Assembly (NCBI GenBank): GCA_032716605.1
Contig: CM064501.1
Coordinates: forward strand, 25,327,014 to 25,391,013
From: Paralithodes platypus
Lineage: Eukaryota; Arthropoda; Malacostraca; Decapoda; Lithodidae
Length of the DNA stretch: 64,000 nt
Reading direction: 5' to 3'
A program made the translations under genes and the position numbers. The stretch's first letter is position 1, and each line of letters starts with the position of its first letter. A model generated the notes under the pieces. It saw nothing but the letters and a program-made list of their open reading frames with translations. It did no database searches and was not told the DNA's origin. This document shows positions 9,556 through 20,254 of this stretch, in pieces.

Positions 9556-11911
9556 GCTCTCATCTCAAACTACTGACCAACCTGGAGAACAAGCCTTCGT
9601 CTTTTCTATCCTAAATGACCTAGAGCAGCTATTCCAGCAACCCACCTGTATCCCGGATCGCTTCGGAGATCGGCCTAACATTCTTGACATATTTCTTACT
9701 TCTAACCCTTCTTCTTATTCTGTCAATCTTTTCTCTCCTTTGGGCTCCTCCGACCATAAACTTATCTCTGTTACCTGTCCTATCTCTCCTGTACGGCCAC
9801 CTGATCCTCCCAGCCGGTGGCGCTTGTGGCACTTTTAGCACTGCCGACTGGGAGGCTCTTCGGCAGTATTTCTTTGATTTCCCATGGAATGACTTCTGCT
9901 TCCATGGCCGGGGACCCTCAGAGAGTGCTGAATGCATTACCGAGGTAATCCTCTCGGGCATGGAAGCGTACATTCCATTTTCTTTCTCGCAGTCTAATGC
10001 AAAAAAATTGTGATTTACTCATGCTTGTTCTACTGCTGTCCGCAACAAGGAGGAAGCATTCAAACGGTACCGACGCCTTAAAACTCAAGAATCTCATTCT
10101 TCCTATGTTTCTGCCCGGAATCAAGCCAATTCTGTTCTTCGACTTGCCAAGCACTCTTTCATCAATAATAAATGCACTGAACTATCCAACTCAAGCTCTT
10201 CCCAAGCTTTCTGGCATCTAGCCAAAAATCTCTCCAACATTTTTTCTTCCTCGTATTTCCCTCCCCTTTTCCACTCTGATAGCACAACCATCACTTCTTC
10301 TTCTGACAATGCTGAACTCTTCACTCAAAATGTTGCTAGAAACTCCACTTTGGATGATTCAGGTGCTATTCCACCCTCTCCATCCCTCTCTTTCCTACTT
10401 ATGCCTTATATCCTAATCTCTTCTAAAGATGTACTTTCTACCCTCTCTGGGCTTAATACTAAGAAGGTGTACGGTCCGGACGGTGTTCCTCCTGTTGTAC
10501 TCAAAAACTGTGCTTCCGTGCTGACTCCCTGCCTAAGCAAACTCTTTCGTCTCTGTCTCTTATCTAACGTCTTCCCTTCATGCTGGAAGTTAGCTCTCAT
10601 TCAACCTGTCCCAAAGAAGGGTGACCGCTCTCAACTCTCCAACTATCGTCCAATTGCTCTCATCTCTTGTACCTCTAAAGTTTTTGAAACTATTCTTGCT
10701 TCCAAATTTCTTAAGCATTTCTCTTCTCATAATCTGCTCTCAGATCGCCAGTATGGCTTCCTTAAGGGTCGCTCTACTGGTGATCTTCTTTCATATATTA
10801 CTAACTCTTGGTCATCCTCCTTTCGGAACTTCGGTGAGACCTTTTCTATTGCACTAGACATATCGAAGGCCTTCGATAGAGTCTGGCACAAATCTTTAAT
10901 TTCTAAATTGCCCTCCTTCGGTTTCTATCCCTCCATCTGTGCCTTTGTCTTTAATTTCCTTTCCGGCCGTTCCTTGGCTGCGGTTGTGGACGGCCATCGC
11001 TCACTTCTTCATCCTATCAACTCCGGTGTTCCTCTGGGCTCTGTCCTATCTCCTATTCTCTTTCTAATTTTCATAAACGATCTTCTCAATTGTACCTCCA
11101 GTCCCATCCATTCATATGCAGACGACTCTACTCTACCTTACACTATTCAATTAGTTTTCCAGAACGCCCCAGCTAGCAATCCCTCAAAGACAAAGGTAAT
11201 GAAGCCATAGAACATTTATCTTCTGATCTAACTACTATTTCCAATTGGGGCAGAGAAAACCTTGTTTCCTTTAATGCTTCCAAAACCCAATTTCTCCATC
11301 TATCTACCTGTCCGGAACTCCCAGTGGACTATCCCTTATTCTTCAACAATACAAAAATCAATCCTTCATCTTCTCTCAATATTCTTGGTGTATCTTTTTC
11401 TCCAGCTCTCACTTCGAAGGACCATATTACCAGTCTTGCTAAGGCAGCCTCCCAGAAGCTGGGTGTGGTTAACTGCTTCAGGGGGTTCTTTACCCCTGCA
11501 CAGCTACTTACTCTGTACAAGGGCACATTGCGCCCTTGTATTGAGTATTGTTCACATGTGTGGGGAGGATCCTCTCACAGCGCACTTTTAGACAAAGTAG
11601 AAAGGAAGGCCTGGCGTATCAGTAATACCCGCCCACTCACCAACTCTCTGGAAACTCTCTCTCTTCGCCGCAATATTGCATCTCACTCGCTATTCTATCG
11701 CTACTACAATAATCAGTGCTCCTCAGAGCTCTCCCAGTGAACACCACCTCCTCTACGTAGGGTACGCGGTACCCGTCTTGCAACACAATCCCACCCCTAC
11801 TCTGTGCAACTCTCCAACCCAAGAATGGAACGCTACTCTCAGACTTTCTTCTATTCAACAGCTGAGCTCTGGAACTCTCTCCCAGAATCTGTCTTTCCCT
11901 CCTCCTATGAC

Positions 11912-12400
11912 TTAACACCTTAAGAGCGGGTGGTGGAGTATATTTCACTGCGCCGTCCAGCGGGTTTTTTTTTACCATAAATGGGGTTGATTCCGTGCTC
12001 TTTTTCATGCATAAACAAGACCCAGAGCGTAATACAAGTATGTATCCCTGAAAGGACGTAAATTGAGCTTTCCAATGACACCCGAACCATCCATCTACGA
12101 TCACTGGTAGTCTTGCAACGATCGTGCAACCGAAGGGCAAAATTGCTAAAATACGGTAATTTCTTTATATAATTACGTATGTAGCGAGGGAGTGAGGGTG
12201 GATGTAAGTGGAGTACATCTCAGTCGGTCCACGGCGGCCGTGGCGAGCGGTCATGAGGTAACCCAGGCTCCTCCCGTTGCTCGTCTCTCTCTCAGAGCCA
12301 ATATTGTGCCAAAATTGCACACAGACTTAAGTCGGGCCCCGCTACATAGTCCAAATTTTTCGATACGGACTTAAGTCGGGCCCCGATAGACAAGGGTTAA
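11912..12400 (+). mobile_element. F2 MITE copy A
   Basis: Begins TTAACACCTTAAGAGCGGGT and ends ccgatagacaagggttaa, with TTAA on each side. It sits in the 3' UTR of the plus Jockey-like LINE. The flanks (cctatgac, then attgcttcaaactctgtgtg) are contiguous in another copy of the LINE at 50921-50950, which serves as an empty site. The interior matches the other F2 copies (for example tgcataaacaagacccagagcg and tatccctgaaaggacg). Confidence 0.9.
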
Positions 12401-12561
12401 ATTGCTTCAAACTCTGTGTGTCCAGGCATTTTGACTCGAACGTCCCTTGATTTTGGCCCTGTCACTTTTTCAACTATGGGGGAGGCACTTGCTACAGGCA
12501 GTTCTGCCTTTTGTCTCCCTCATTCACATAGAAAAAAAAACAAAAAAAAGTATGTATATAC

Positions 12562-12562
12562 C

Positions 12563-12605
<43 letters not shown>

Positions 12606-12640
12606 TATATATACTGTATATATAATATACAGTATATATA
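12562..12640. repeat. (TA)n microsatellite with TATACTGTATA motifs
   Basis: An alternating TA run immediately downstream of the LINE A-tail, with several palindromic tatactgtatat steps. Confidence 0.9.
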
Positions 12641-13159
12641 TATGTGCCGGGTGGATGGGACTCGTTAGACCTGGTCGGCAACCCATCTAGGGAAGACAAC
12701 CTTTCAAAAATCAGGGTGGATGGGACTCATCAGCCTTGGTCGGCAACCTGTCTAAGGGAGTAAACCTGATACAAATCTGTACTGCTTATCTAAGTGTAAG
12801 GCAGGTTAGTAGATGGACTAGCCAAACACCACTGTAGAAAAATAGTGCCAACATGATACATAGAGAGCCTCAGAGTCGGACGGATCCTAAATTGAGTGGT
12901 CAATCCTATAAGTCCTTTAGTATACTGGCGCGGATTGTCCTTCTTACAGGGAATAGGTCCACTTGTGAGCCTTCTGTGTATGGCCACCCTCATTAAGAGC
13001 CTCCTAAACACTCACAGTACGGTGTGACATGCGGCGGCTAGAGCTTGGTTGGACATATTGTTACACTCCCGAGGATATATAGACGTGAACTGGCGTGAGT
13101 TGGCGTCCCTCACCTGCGACTTGAGAGGTTTCCAAGTATTGCTATCGGTCTGCGGTATC
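12641..13159. other. Unassigned; paired GGGTGGATGGGACTC motif
   Basis: Two imperfect copies of gggtggatgggactcrt followed by a gtcggcaaccyrtct block lie at about 12648-12700 and 12714-12760. This resembles 5' regions seen in some arthropod LINEs, but I cannot place it. A 73-codon minus-strand ORF (12790-13011) has no family I recognise. Confidence 0.35.
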
Positions 13160-13647
13160 TTAACACCTTACGAGCGGCCTATGCGGTTTATTTATGTGTA
13201 CCGCACAGCGGGGTGTTTTTAGCCAAAATAGGGCTGTTTACGTGATCATTTTCATGCCTAAATAAGACCCAGAACGTAAAACAAGTACCTATCCCTGAAA
13301 GGGCATAAACAGAGCTTTCGAATGACACCATAACGATCCTTGTATGATGGATAGTTTTCTTGCAATAACCGTGCAACGCGAGTGCAAAAAGCAGGTAATT
13401 CGGTACTTTCAGTACATAATTGAGTATGTAGCGAGTGAGAGAGGGAGGAGGGAGCTGAGATTTGTGTCAGTAGGTTCGCCGCGGTGGTCTGGAGCAGTCA
13501 TACGCTCGCTAGTCTCCTGCCACCACTTGTCTCTCTCTCTCAGCCACATTACGTGCTGAAATTGCCACTCGAGTTATGTCGAGCGCCGCCACATAGTCCA
13601 GCTTTATTTAACTCGACTTATGTTGCTCGCCGCTAAATAAGGGTTAA
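13160..13647 (+). mobile_element. F2 MITE copy B
   Basis: 488 bp from TTAACACCTTACGAGCGGCC to gccgctaaataagggttaa, bounded by TTAA. It is almost identical over its whole length to copy C (14868-15355), differing at only a few positions that I can see. This implies recent activity of the family. No transposase is encoded. Confidence 0.9.
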
Positions 13648-13798
13648 AGTAGTTCCCATACTAATATGAACCCACTACGTGCCATATAACAGGGGTAAAT
13701 AAGGACGATAATAGCCGTCAATACATGTTCGACGCTGGGGCCAAGCGTTACATACATAGCCGTCGAGATGTATTCGACGTTGGGGCTGCACGGGTTAA
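13648..13798 (+). mobile_element. F6-like remnant (right end)
   Basis: The segment ends gttggggctgcacgggttaa. It contains gcgttacatacat followed by gccgtcgagatg, resembling the F6 right end at 35770-35832 (gcgttacatacatcgccgac, then ggctgtacgggttaa). The left part is missing and F2 copy B abuts it. Confidence 0.45.
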
Positions 13799-14443
13799 GC
13801 TTACGGTAATGAAAATTATTCTGTTAGCCATTTTCGATGTTTTAGTTTTTGTTTGTTTACTTCCGACTTTATTTCTTGTCATTGAACGTGGGGGGAAGGG
13901 GGGGGGGGCACTGCCTAACTATCATCTACTATATTATATGATTGGTCACACTAAAACTACTATCATTTTGTGTTAGTTAATTTATTTATTTATATTTTCG
14001 AAAGCATACACTATGGTTGGCTTTTTTGTTGACCAATTATACGTCAGTAGTGCTGAGAGATTTGACCAGTTTGTATGGCCCGGCGTATGAGATTTAGGCC
14101 GCCACTGTTGTATATAGGGGGATCGCTTGGCACTTGAGTTTGGGTGTCAAATGCGGATTATATTTAAGATATTTCCTTACACTTTATCTCTATTTCTCCT
14201 TTACAGAGCAGAAACTCCCTTCCTACGGTGATTAAGTTGCGTAATACTACTGAATATTTAACTTAAATATACGCTCCACTGTATACACAGGCTTCTTGTA
14301 TATTAGTGAAAGCTTCGTGATTTTTGTATTTATATGTTATATTTTATTTGAAAATTGAACAATAACGTGGGTTTTCTAGCGATTTTTAGCGAGCGAAGGG
14401 AGGCGATCGACGATGGAGGTGGATTTTATGGTTTTCTTCGCTC
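13799..14443. other. Unassigned; contains a GCGAGCGAAG repeat next to the P-like element
   Basis: No coding signal is seen. Near 14389 the string agcgagcgaagggaggcgatcg occurs, and a close relative lies just right of the P-like element at about 18074. The P-like element therefore sits within an older local repeat. Confidence 0.4.
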
Positions 14444-14683
14444 GCCAAAACCAAGGTTAAGAGATACAACAGGTTGGAGCATGGGGTCACTCAAACTCGT
14501 ACCCGCTCGCGCATGACGTCACGAGGAAGGAAGGGTCGGAGGTCACTCGACTGTTTACCATTCATTCTCAAAGGAGCAGCCGAGCCAGCACTATCCTCCG
14601 TTTTCTTTTACTTCATACCGTGATGCTATAACTACTGTATAATGCCCTGTGAAAGTGCAGCTCTTCTATTTTAACTGAACAAA

Positions 14684-14720
14684 ATGCCTTTATATTGTCA
14701 AGTTGTTGGATGCATTTTGG
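14684..14720 (+). pseudogene. THAP zinc-finger start of the P-like transposase (remnant)
   Basis: An ATG at 14684 begins MPLYCQVVGC. This matches the start of THAP DNA-binding domains (short Met-Pro start followed by C-x4-C). The frame then runs into a duplicated ggatgcatt and a (TA)n microsatellite (about 14729-14775), so the rest of the C2CH finger is gone. It lies 230 bp inside the left terminal repeat, where the first coding exon of such an element belongs. The short length limits certainty. Confidence 0.55.
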
Positions 14721-14725
14721 ATGCA

Positions 14726-14777
<52 letters not shown>

Positions 14778-14867
14778 TATATGTGTGTGTGTAGTATGTA
14801 GGCTATGAACCATAAAACCGTGTAACTTCGGAAATTTTTCGAGTTTTTTTAACGATATCTCCTGACT

Positions 14868-15355
14868 TTAACACCTTACGAGCGGCCTATGCGGTTTATT
14901 TATGTGTACCGCACAGCGGGGTGTTTTTAGCCAAAATAGGGCTGTTTACGTGATCATTTTCATGCCTAAATAAGACCCAGAACGTAAAACAAGTACCTAT
15001 CCCTGAAAGGGCATAAACAGAGCTTTCGAATGACACCATAACGATCCTTGTATGATGGATAGTTTTCTTGCAATAACCGTGCAACGCGAGTGCAAAAAGC
15101 AGGTAATTCGGTACTTTCAGTACATAATTGAGTATGTAGCGAGTGAGAGAGGGAGGAGGGAGCTGAGATTTGTGTCAGTAGGTTCGCCGCGGTGGTCTGG
15201 AGCAGTCATACGCTCGCTAGTCTCCTGCCACCACTTGTCTCTCTCTCTCAGCCACATTACGTGCTGAAATTGCCACTCGAGTTATGTCGAGCGCCGCCAC
15301 ATAGTCCAGCTTTTTTTAACTCGACTTATGTTGCTCGCCGCTAATTAAGGGTTAA
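14868..15355 (+). mobile_element. F2 MITE copy C, inside the P-like element
   Basis: 488 bp, TTAA-bounded and nearly identical to copy B. It is nested in the P-like transposon, so it arrived after that element. Confidence 0.9.
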
Positions 15356-15639
15356 ACACATTATAGAGATATAACTAGGTAAAGTGATGCGTGGTGATAG
15401 TGCGCGGTAATCCAGGAAGCCTCCTAAAATTATCCCCCATAATAAGAGAGCTATCCTTATCCTAAAGGACCTAAATGGTGTCCGAAGTCATCTTGAAAAG
15501 TGGCTAATTACTTATTATCGCCAATGTACGAAGTTACGACCCAAGTCCGAAGCGACCTGGTTTTACGGAATGTAATTATTTGTATGTATGTGTGTATACC
15601 GGTATATACCAGGTTCAGATTATGCTGTTCAAATTTGAT

Positions 15640-16080
15640 GTCCTCATTACAGAATGGACATATATAGTTTATTTGGAGTCAGTACAACGAAGAATGACCA
15701 AAATTATCCATAATATTATATATCTTCCATATATAGAAAGGTTGAATAAATTAGTCTTGCACTCGTTACAGAGACCCATCTCATCCAAATGCCTATCTAA
15801 TTTTATCTTAAAGCTCTCTATCATTCTTGATCCCACTATAGCACTTGGTAGCCTATTCCACCTATCTACAACTCTGTTACCAAACCACTATTGGCCTATA
15901 TCTTTTCTGAAACGAAATGTATCTATCTTGAAAACAATTGTTATAGTTCTTTCGCTATCACTGGGCTTTAGTACATTTTTCATGTCCCTTCTATTAATCC
16001 CACTAACCTACTTGAACACCTCTATCAAATCCCCTCTAACTCTGCGTCTCTCTAATGAATGAACATAAGAACCTAAGAAA
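15640..16080. pseudogene. Rearranged LINE fragment (head-to-head pieces)
   Basis: Plus strand 15675-15775 encodes VQRRMTKIIHNIIYLPYIER and LNKLVLHSLQR. From about 16060 down to 15776 the minus strand encodes SLERRRVRGDLIEVFK and, after stops, NRVVDRWNRLPSAIVGS and SFKIKLDRHLDEMGLC. In intact LINEs these two stretches are consecutive, so one half is inverted relative to the other. The piece abuts the P-like transposase at about 16080 and replaced its middle portion. Confidence 0.65.
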
Positions 16081-16085
16081 ATGGG

Positions 16086-17671
16086 AGTCTGCAAATTGTA
16101 TTGTCATTTGATGAGACAACTATAGCTCACGAATGGACTTATGATAAAGCAACTGACACACTTTATGCACCCAAAAACAGAGTACAATGTGCGATGATAA
16201 GAGGATTGACGAGCCCTTGGAAACAACTCGTATATTATGATTTTGACACAAGCATGACCATGGACATTCTGTTTGAAATTATTTCTAAGGTAGAAGCAGT
16301 TGGATTTTTGGTAGTTGCTATGGTCAGTGACTTAGGACCAACAAACCTGAGGCTATGGAAAACATTAGGTATCAATGTAGACAAACCATTCTTTACAAAT
16401 CCAGCTGCTTCTAACAGGAATAAATATGTTTTTGCAGATGCCCCCCATTTAATCAAACTAATTAGGAACAATTTCCTTGACTCAGGTTTTCAGTTAGATG
16501 ACGACAAAGAAAAGAATGTCAACAGTGAATGTGTCCGAGAACTGATAAATATGAGTAAACTGGACCTAAAAGCAACATATCATTTGTGTTTCAATCATAT
16601 ATATGTGAGAGGGGTGAAGCGCATGAATGTTCGCCTTGCGGCGCAATTGCTGTCAGAAAAAACCGCAAAAGCATTAATGTATTTTGGAGAACAGGGATTA
16701 CTGCTGAGCAAAGACTGGAAGAATACAAGTATTTATATTGCATTGGTTGATTCTTGGTTCGACTTATTTAATTCCCGAAATCCAACAGATAAAAAACTGT
16801 CACGAGCGGCATATGGGCTGCAGTTACCCAATCAAAACAAATTACTGAATGAAATGCTTAACACCACAAAGTCAATGCGAGTCAAAGGATAGGGGTAGCT
16901 TGTATCAATTTCAAAAAGGAATTATTGTATCGTGCCAGTCTTTGCTCGGTTTATATGAGATGCTAAAAGAAAAATATAACATCTATATAATGACATATCG
17001 GTTGAATCAAGATGTATTGGAACATTTTTTGTTTTTGTCTTAGGCAAATAGGAGCTTCAAACCACCAGCATCCATCACCTGTACAAGTTAAGTATCGAAT
17101 CAAATCATACCTGCTTGGGAAGAACATAGAGTTGGTAGGAAACAATTATAACACTGACAACAAACAAAATGATTCAAGCATATCCGAAGCTGTTTTTTCT
17201 CAAACAGAACCATCACAGTCTACTGCAACTGACACAACAGAAAACCTTGAACATGAACTCCTGTTGTCAGCAGTATTATTTTCTAGTTATGAAGGAAATG
17301 CATGCGACTCCAGTGACTATGATACTGAAATTCCAGTTGGTATGTCAAGTACAAATTTATCCCAAGAAAATGAAAATGAAGGTTTGAGGTATATTGGTGG
17401 ATATATTGCCAGCAAGTTTCCCCAGCATGAATTTCTAGGTCAGAAAGTGTCAGAGGATGACACAACCTGGATTGGGAAAATATGCAGAAAAGAAGGGATG
17501 CTTATGACACCCAAAAAGGAATTCTTTGAACAGCTTAAATTAATGGAAAAAATCTGTGTGTGTTTTCATGAGAAAACAGAGTTCAAAGCTGGCAAAAACT
17601 CAGTAAAATTATTGTGTAAAGAAATTGTTGGTATGGTGACTTTACCATGGGAAGTAATTAGTTTTTTGTAA
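16086..17671 (+). pseudogene. P-element/THAP9-type transposase, C-terminal two thirds, frameshifted
   Basis: The catalytic region starts with VLSFDETT (first RNase H-fold Asp) and continues with VVAMVSDLGPTNLRLWK (second Asp), VFADAPHLIKLIRNNFL and DSWFDLFNSRNP. After a stop at 16890 it resumes in another frame with FQKGIIVSCQSLLGLYEMLK and YRLNQDVLEHF, the likely site of the catalytic Glu. After a second frameshift near 17035 comes RQIGASNHQHPSP, then YRIKSYLLGKN and GLRYIGGYIASKF. These blocks and their order match P-element transposases, which cut and paste DNA using GTP as a cofactor. The N-terminal THAP, leucine-zipper and early catalytic parts are missing. At least two frameshifts make it a pseudogene. 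Confidence 0.85.
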
Positions 17672-18050
17672 GATGCCGAATGTTTTTTAGAATACGGATT
17701 TTAAACAGAAATATGAATGCTAATGATCCTAGAAAAACTAAATCTAAAATGTCTAAACTAATAAAATCAGTGTGAAATCCTCGTGTTTATGTAATCCTTA
17801 TCCCTCTTTGTGCAAGCTAATTATATTATAAGAATAAGAAAATAGAACAATAACCAAGCAAAATGAAGATACCGGGTATAAAAAAATACCGGTACTAATA
17901 TTAATTAACATGTTTGACATCCCTGGTCTAGTGGCAGCACTTTGGCTGGCAGGCGAGCGTTTTTCTAGCTTTCTTTCTCTCGCCCCACCTTCTGACGTCA
18001 ACAGGCTGCGCGTGTGCCAACCTGTTGTATCTCTTAACCTTGGCCAAAAC

Positions 18051-18174
18051 CACATCCAGTTGAGATCACGTTAGCGAGCGAAGCGAGGCGATCGCAATGG
18101 ATTTTTTTTTTTTATTTTAAGAAAACTGAGATTTTGTCATTCGGCCGGGACATTTTTGTCTTTCTTTTCTGGTG

Positions 18175-18219
<45 letters not shown>

Positions 18220-18647
18220 AGGGAGAGAGAAAGAGAGCGGAGCGAACATGATTTTTTAAGAAAAAATGAAATTTTGTCCTTCGGCCGGCACACTTTTTTC
18301 TACCGAAACATGTACAAATTTGTCGTGAAGGGGGGTCTAGGAGGTGTTTTTATAAGTTTGAAGGTGGTCTAGCGAGGAAACTAGAAAAATAAGCCTAACA
18401 TACATGGATGCAGCCATTTCGGACTTGTTTTAAATACTGTAGATGTATGTCAAATACAGTAATTAAATATAATAAACAATGAATAATATAGACCAGAGGT
18501 TAAAGATATGTACAAGAAGTTACAACCCGTTACAATGTATTATTGACTTCGTAAGAGGACCAATAAATATATACAAAATAATTTTAAAAAATATATAAAA
18601 CACATGAACTCTTTGGACTTCGATCTCTTGAGGGAAGGCTTACTCAC
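18051..18647. other. Unassigned flank with GA microsatellite
   Basis: It contains a gagcgaagcgaggcgatcg repeat, (GA)n at about 18175-18238, and two related blocks around ttttgtcattcggccgg and ttttgtccttcggccgg. No gene is seen. Confidence 0.5.
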
Positions 18648-18861
18648 TTAACCCGTTGAGGATCTAAAACCAAATTTTACCATTTATTTTAATGATCATT
18701 TGACGATGTTGTGCAATTTAATAAGGATAGCTAGAAATCAAAGGGTAAATACTATCTCAATTAACTCTTCAGTTCTCACAAGTTTACCCTAAGCTGAATA
18801 AAATCGTCTAATGATAGCCAGAATAAGCTGTCAAAACGCGTCAAGATCCTCAAAAGATTAA
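18648..18861 (+). mobile_element. F5 MITE (TTAA-type)
   Basis: Left end TTAACCCGTTGAGGATCTAA and right end gtcaagatcctcaaaagattaa form an imperfect inverted pair. The right-end interior cgtctaatgatagccagaataa recurs at 34.8 kb and 35.3 kb. Confidence 0.6.
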
Positions 18862-18919
18862 AAGCGAAATCGTGACCAAACTATGCACACACGACACACA
18901 CATTCCTCTCTTTGCCACC

Positions 18920-19078
18920 TTAACTCCTGTACCAGCGACGTCATTTACATTGTATTGGAGCTATATTTCGACGATTGTGTGCAGCTTAGGATGGATATAT
19001 GGTACCTAAAAGGATTAACCGAGATAATTTGCAGCCTTTTAATAGGTAGTCGTCCATCCTAAGCAGAACAAAATTGTC
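18920..19078 (+). mobile_element. F1 MITE, right-truncated
   Basis: Left end TTAACTCCTGTACCAGCGAC and then the family interior (ctatatttcgacgattgtgtg). It stops at a poly-T and a small Jockey-like 3' snippet near 19085-19120. Confidence 0.6.
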
Positions 19079-19150
19079 CAGTAGTTTTTTTTTTTTTTTC
19101 TATATGAATGAGGGAGGCATTTTTGTATTATTATTATTATAGAAGCTCCA

Positions 19151-19570
19151 TTGCATAGTGTTTTACCAGAACCTTTTATTCCAATTCGCGCAACAAGCTT
19201 TACGAGGAGTCTTAATGACCTTGCCATGACTCCAATTAATGTTTCTACATCTCAGTTTTCTCGGTGTTTTATTCCTTCAATGATTCCCTTTTGGAATAAT
19301 TTGCCAAACGAGGTTGTACAGTCAACCCATATCTCAGCTTTTAAGTCCAGAGTTAATGTTTTATTACAGCAGTACATTTTTGTTTTAATCATGATTTGCT
19401 TTTATTCTTTTTAGAATGGTGTTTTAATTGACAAACTGATCTTTTCTTCTGGGCTCTCTAACTACTGTAGCCCTTTTCCTTTTTCTTAGTTGTCTTAGTC
19501 TCTCTCCAGTACTTACGGGTATTTTGTGGGGATTCATCTTTTATAGGTGTATCTGCACCCTGTTGGGAGG
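19151..19570 (+). pseudogene. LINE C-terminal fragment
   Basis: Plus-strand peptide with FTRSLNDLAMTPINVSTSQF, then FIPSMIPFWNNLPNEVVQS and FKSRVN. This is the WNxLPxEV...FK-x-R signature of LINE ORF2 ends, followed by a T-rich 3' UTR. It is 5' truncated. Confidence 0.7.
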
Positions 19571-19571
19571 C

Positions 19572-19856
19572 TTAGACAGGCTGAGTATTGTTAAAAAAAT
19601 TAAATAAAAGACTAAGGGCACCAACCCGACGCCGATGATGAAGATCAAGAGATAGAGCAGGGAGAATAAATTTAATAGAATCAAGAGCTTTATCAAGCAA
19701 TTTCAAATGACAGTAAGCAGCCGAGTTCCAAACAGGAGAGCAATACTCAAAATGAGGCAAAATAAAAGCATAACAAAAAAAGGCAGAACTGCCTATAGCG
19801 AGTGCCTCTCCCATAGTTGAAAGAGTGACAGGGCCGAAATCAAGGGACGTTCGAAG
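19572..19856 (-). pseudogene. LINE C-terminal fragment fused to a Jockey-like 3' UTR scrap
   Basis: Minus strand 19572-19780 encodes FILPHFEYCSPVWNSAAYCH and LHHRRRVGALSLLFNFF, a LINE RT C-terminal segment. It is joined to 19781-19856, which matches the Jockey-like 3' UTR (ccctgtcactctttcaac, gggagaggcactcgc). The long minus ORF over this region is a chimera of unrelated repeats. Confidence 0.6.
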
Positions 19857-19998
19857 GAGAGGTGGAAGGATGGAGTGAGGAAGCATATGAATGGAGGCGG
19901 GGCTAGTTGACTGACTGGGGACAGAGGTGCATGGGGGCGGTTCGTTCATGGCCACCCCTTCGGGGATCGCGGCGTCAGGCAATAGATAGATTATTCTG
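19856..19998 (+). mobile_element. RTE-like LINE 3' end fragment
   Basis: It matches the last 140 bp of the RTE-like LINE at 37860-38005: gagaggtggaaggatggagtg, gactgactggggacagaggt, ggcgtcaggcaatagataga. It is the 3' end only. Confidence 0.8.
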
Positions 19999-20048
19999 AA
20001 AATGCTTAAATAACGAGATAGATGTTTATTATGAAATGTAGTGAAACT

Positions 20049-20165
20049 CGCTCTGCTCATTCTCCACGCATACTGCCGCCTTTGCACCCTCATACATGCT
20101 CTTCACTGCTTTCAGCAACTTGCCATCTACTCCTTATATTCTAAGTACTTTCCACATTCCTTCTA
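20049..20165 (-). mobile_element. RTE-like LINE internal fragment, inverted
   Basis: The reverse complement matches the RT region of the RTE-like copies around 36940-37040 (ggaaagtacttagaatatac, gttgctgaaagcagtgaaga, gcatgtatgagggtgcaaag). It is opposite in orientation to its neighbours. Confidence 0.75.
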
Positions 20166-20254
20166 TATCCCAGAATAATGTTATACTATAAAATATGTTC
20201 AATGCCCATTTTTCAAATGATCTTGAAAATCTGTAAGTGTTGTTCAAAAACATA

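Larger units (their letters stand above)
9066..12550 (+). pseudogene. Jockey-like LINE, plus-strand copy (endonuclease + reverse transcriptase)
   Basis: A 5'-truncated non-LTR retrotransposon. The endonuclease region (about 9066-9830) shows FLTETQVSQ, then, after a 150-bp insert, [20 protein letters not shown] and the catalytic-type SSDH. A linker follows to about 10350. The RT core is open at 10350-11210 with GPDGVPPVVL, PVPKKGDRSQLSNYRPIALI, SIALDISKAFDRVWHKS and the active-site YADD. One frameshift near 11150 separates it from the thumb and C-terminal region (to 11740), which includes LGVVNCFRGFFTPAQLL and CSHVWGG. The 3' UTR ends in an A-rich tail at 12530-12550. Insertions at 9407-9555 and 11912-12400 also break it. 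The RT would copy its own RNA at a nicked target; this copy cannot make an intact protein. Clade is inferred. Confidence 0.8.
14452..18042 (+). mobile_element. P-element-like DNA transposon, complete ends, 8-bp TSD
   Basis: The 26-bp terminal inverted repeats are perfect: 14452-14477 starts CAAGGTTAAGAGATACAACA, and 18017-18042 is its reverse complement, ending in TTG. The flanking 8-mers GCCAAAAC at 14444-14451 and 18043-18050 are identical. CA...TG ends with an 8-bp duplication fit the P superfamily, and the interior encodes a P/THAP9-type transposase. Inside are a THAP remnant, F2 copy C, a rearranged LINE piece and a frameshifted transposase C-terminal half. The element is complete at its ends but no longer autonomous. 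Confidence 0.9.

Noticed and set aside
15640..16080. Simple twin-priming inversion of a LINE
   Set aside because: The order and orientation of the halves do not place the 3' part at a tailed end, so the standard model does not fit.
19572..20093. 173-codon minus-strand ORF as one gene
   Set aside because: It runs through three unrelated repeat fragments and is a chance fusion.
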